64,000 bases of DNA from Beta vulgaris subsp. vulgaris (Eukaryota; Streptophyta; Magnoliopsida; Caryophyllales; Amaranthaceae). The notes beneath the pieces were generated by a model that was not told the DNA's origin, ran no database searches, and worked only from the letters and a program-made list of their open reading frames with translations. The DNA lies in NCBI RefSeq assembly GCF_026745355.1, contig NC_079209.1:33202736-33266735 (forward strand). Direction: 5' to 3'. Made by a program: the position numbers and the translations under genes. Positions 61,427-64,000 of the stretch are shown here, one piece after another (position 1 is the stretch's first letter; the number at the start of each line of letters is the position of its first letter).

Positions 61427-63851
61427 TGTAATAGTCCTGTTTTTAAGTACCTTTATTTAAATATTAATTATATTTATTAAGTTAATTATGTTTCGAAAAT
61501 TCTTATTTTATTTGAGTTGGAGTATGAATTATTTTGTCGCGCTGCACCTCGCATCCCTGTTCCTCTCTCCGTCGTCGTCGCGCTGCTGCTGTACTACCTC
61601 GCCGACGTTTTTCGCGGCTGTCGGAGACTTGCGCACTTCGCAACCCTTATTCATCTCTCTTGTGTGTGGTGTTGTTGCTCTGTTTTCTCTCCCCTGTTAT
61701 TGTGTCGTCATTGCGGTTGGTTGCTGCCGCCGTGGTCTGGTGCTACCTCGCCGATGCTCAACAATCCTCGCGAAGCTCCGCTTCTGAAGCTTCGAAACCC
61801 CCCCTCCTTCATCCCTTTGTTCTTCGCTGCTCACGCAGAGCAGAGGTATACTCGTACCTCTTTATTTTCCTCTTCAAATTCTGATTTAAAGTTTTGTAAA
61901 TTCAATCTAAGTTGCTATTGTTTGTTGTTGTTGCGTTGTTGCTGAAGTTTCAAAACCTCTCCCTTAACCCTCTGTCACACTCTTCTTCGTTGCTCTACTT
62001 GAGCAGAGGTACACACCTCTCGTCTATCTTTGTTTTAATTTAGAATCTCTGAGTAGTAAACTCAAATTATAAATTAGATGATGAGTTTAATTATGGAGTA
62101 TTTATTCTTTGGTGGTTTTTCTGTTAAAGGATGATTGAATTGTTGCTGGGTGTTATGTTGTTATCCTCAAATGGAGGAATGTTTTATGATTTTGGGATTA
62201 AGATTGCTAGCTAGATTTGGTTGATATTGTTCACTAAATCAGAGTTATGTTATTAGTTGAATGATTGATGATAAGATTATATTAGAAGAGGATAGTTAGA
62301 TTAACTTCTCATTTAGTGAGCAATTTAATTATTAGTTTGTGGTTATTGAGATGTAATTAGATAGCGATTGCTAATGTTGTGGGGATGGTCGAGATATGTT
62401 GTTGTTGTGGTGGAGTTGTGAAGTTGTTATTGTTGTTGTTGGTGCGTGAAGTTGTTGCGGTGGAGTTGTGAAGCAGTTATTGGTGGTTGTTGTTGCATTG
62501 TTGTTATTATTGTTGTCTTGTTCTGGTGTTGTTGTTCTATTGTTGTGGTACTGTTGTTGTTATTGTTAGTGGTGGTGTTGCTATTATCTTGTTGTTGGTG
62601 TTGGGATTGTTGTGGTGGTGGTGATATGCCACAGTTATTGGTTGTTGTTGTTCTGCTTGGTGGCTGTCGTGGAGTTGTTTTGGTGGGGGTACATTGTTTC
62701 TTTTTGTTGTTGTGTCGTTGTAGTGGTGGTGGTGGCTGGTTTTGTGGTTGCTGTTGTTATGTTGTTCTGGTGTTGTTATAGTAGTTTATTAGTTGAGTTA
62801 AGAAAGCTAAGTTGTTGATGATTTTAGAAAAGCTTATTGATTTGGATTAAGTGATGTGGTTACAGGTTGTTTAGTGAATATTTTATTCATCTCTATTATA
62901 GTTAAGATGTAGTATTGGATAGTCGTGGTTGATGATGTGATGGAAATCATAATCATAGAATTGGGAGTCTGTTATGGTTATTGTAGTTAGAGTTAATATG
63001 TATGAAGTACAGTTATGAGTTATGGGATTGACTTCGTTAATTTTGATTTGCGGGATTTAGTTTGATTAGCATAGTCGTTACGTTAGAAGAAGTTAATTAG
63101 AATAGTTAAGATTGGTTGTTGATTATTGTTATTGTTATGAGGTGATTATTGGAGAATGATTTTAGAATGGAGTATCATTCGGAATTATGAAAGAGATTGT
63201 GTTATTGGAATTGTTATTCGGTTGGTTAAGGATTTGAGTGCAAGATGGAAATCAGTTTATTGAGGTTTATTTATGTGTCGAGTTAGCTTTATATTTTCAA
63301 TATATTTGTTGATAGCAAAATTATGTGCTTGATTAAGGTAAAGGTTGTGAGTTATGTTTAGTTGGTTTAGTTATATAATTTGGAATTGTGATTATGAATT
63401 GGGATACAAGTCGATGTAGCTAATATCATCGAAGTTATAGATATTAATTAAGGATTAAGGAAATTAGAATGTTAAAGGTTGATAATTCGTGAATTGGGAA
63501 TTAGTTTAAGTTTGGTTACTGATTATTGATGTTATTGTGAGGTGGTTGTTGGAAAAATGGCTATGTAGACGTATATAATTGAGGTAACCTTTAGGTTCAG
63601 CAAAATATATTTAAATGCTCCTGTTGGCGTTATATTGAATTTTGGATATCTTATATCGTTTGTGGTAATGGCCATGATTATAGATACATCTCTATGAGTT
63701 AGTTGTGAATTGCTATTGGATTGTTATAAAAGTATCATTTTGTTCAATTATCGAAATCGTTCGAAAATACTATATTTATCAAAATATGATTTGGTATAAT
63801 AATGAGGTAATGATTCAAATACGAGTTAAGACCAGATAAGGTCGAATATGG
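61427..63851 (+). repeat. Chromovirus-like LTR, right end not seen
   Basis: It starts abruptly with TGTAATAGTCCTGTTTTTAA, cutting the Tat pol. The start resembles those at 35419 and 36590. It contains a CpG-rich stretch (61540-61830), a TTG-rich stretch (62395-62790) and AT-rich sequence without genes up to 63851, where a Sirevirus LTR begins. The true end is unknown. Confidence 0.45.
62395..62790 (+). repeat. TTG/TGG-rich imperfect microsatellite
   Basis: About 400 bases made mostly of TTG, TGG and TGT triplets. It is open in several frames and predicts Val/Leu/Cys-rich peptides, which I take as an artefact of the repeat. Confidence 0.8.
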
Positions 63852-64000
63852 TGTTATTTCCCTAGGAACACTACAAGAGGGGGGGGGTGAATTGTAGGTG
63901 TAGAAATAAACGTAACTTTTTGCGGAAATTGAAACTTTAATGAATAAACAAGCTAGAGGAACACAAAGGATTTTTACGAGGAAAAACTTCTTGGGCGGAA
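63852..64000 (-). mobile_element. Sirevirus A-type LTR, minus strand, cut by window end
   Basis: TGTTATTTCCCTAGGAACAC followed by AAGAGGGGG and TTTTTGCGGAAATT is the reverse complement of the end of the LTR at 25319. No primer-binding site lies to its left, so it is a 3' LTR or solo LTR whose remainder lies beyond 64000. Confidence 0.85.

Noticed and set aside
61488..62818. Plus-strand Cys/Val/Leu-rich open frames resembling membrane proteins
   Set aside because: They come from CTC- and TTG-rich low-complexity DNA and are open in several frames at once.

Overview
The window is nuclear DNA from a flowering plant, almost certainly a eudicot with a repeat-rich genome. It is AT-rich, its one clear host gene has nine exons and GT-AG introns, and most of the rest is plant LTR retrotransposons (Sirevirus-type Ty1/copia, Tat-type Ty3/gypsy, chromovirus-like LTRs). 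Antisense extra genes in the Tat elements recall Retand-like elements, but I cannot name the species.

Layout. 1-3900: minus-strand exon-like fragments that look like pieces of several unrelated host genes (a Cys/His-rich protein, a UBX/FAF-type protein, a small Gly-rich membrane protein, a HEN2/MTR4-type RNA helicase). 3905-9492: a 5'-truncated Tat element with dual RNase H, broken integrase, a spliced antisense gene and a 3' LTR. 9500-10950: HEN1 upstream region with a possible MITE. 10952-23319: HEN1, the small-RNA 3'-terminal 2'-O-methyltransferase, which can be spliced in silico to an uninterrupted 970-residue protein. Its introns hold SINE pieces, a TA microsatellite, a purine/pyrimidine repeat pair and a 454-bp tandem duplication.

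23956-64000 is a nest of retrotransposons. Sirevirus A (5' LTR at 23956, decayed to about 35187) carries a minus-oriented solo LTR (26518-29045, TSD TAGAT). A chromovirus-like LTR (36590-51508) is split by complete Sirevirus B (36639-49029, TSD TATTT). A sister LTR (52546-57001, TSD GTTTC) is split by a Sirevirus-like solo LTR (52896-54857). A minus-strand Tat remnant (57007-61426) again carries antisense extra genes with their own TATA box and poly(A) signal. Another chromovirus-like LTR (61427-63851) meets a minus-oriented Sirevirus LTR that runs off the window.

The most unusual structure is in Sirevirus B. A 654-bp module made of the LTR 3' tail, primer-binding site, leader and gag N-terminus is present five times in tandem, and all five copies share the same gag stop codon.

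HEN1 is the only gene here that I expect to make a functional host protein. The transposon genes are nearly all broken by stops and frameshifts.
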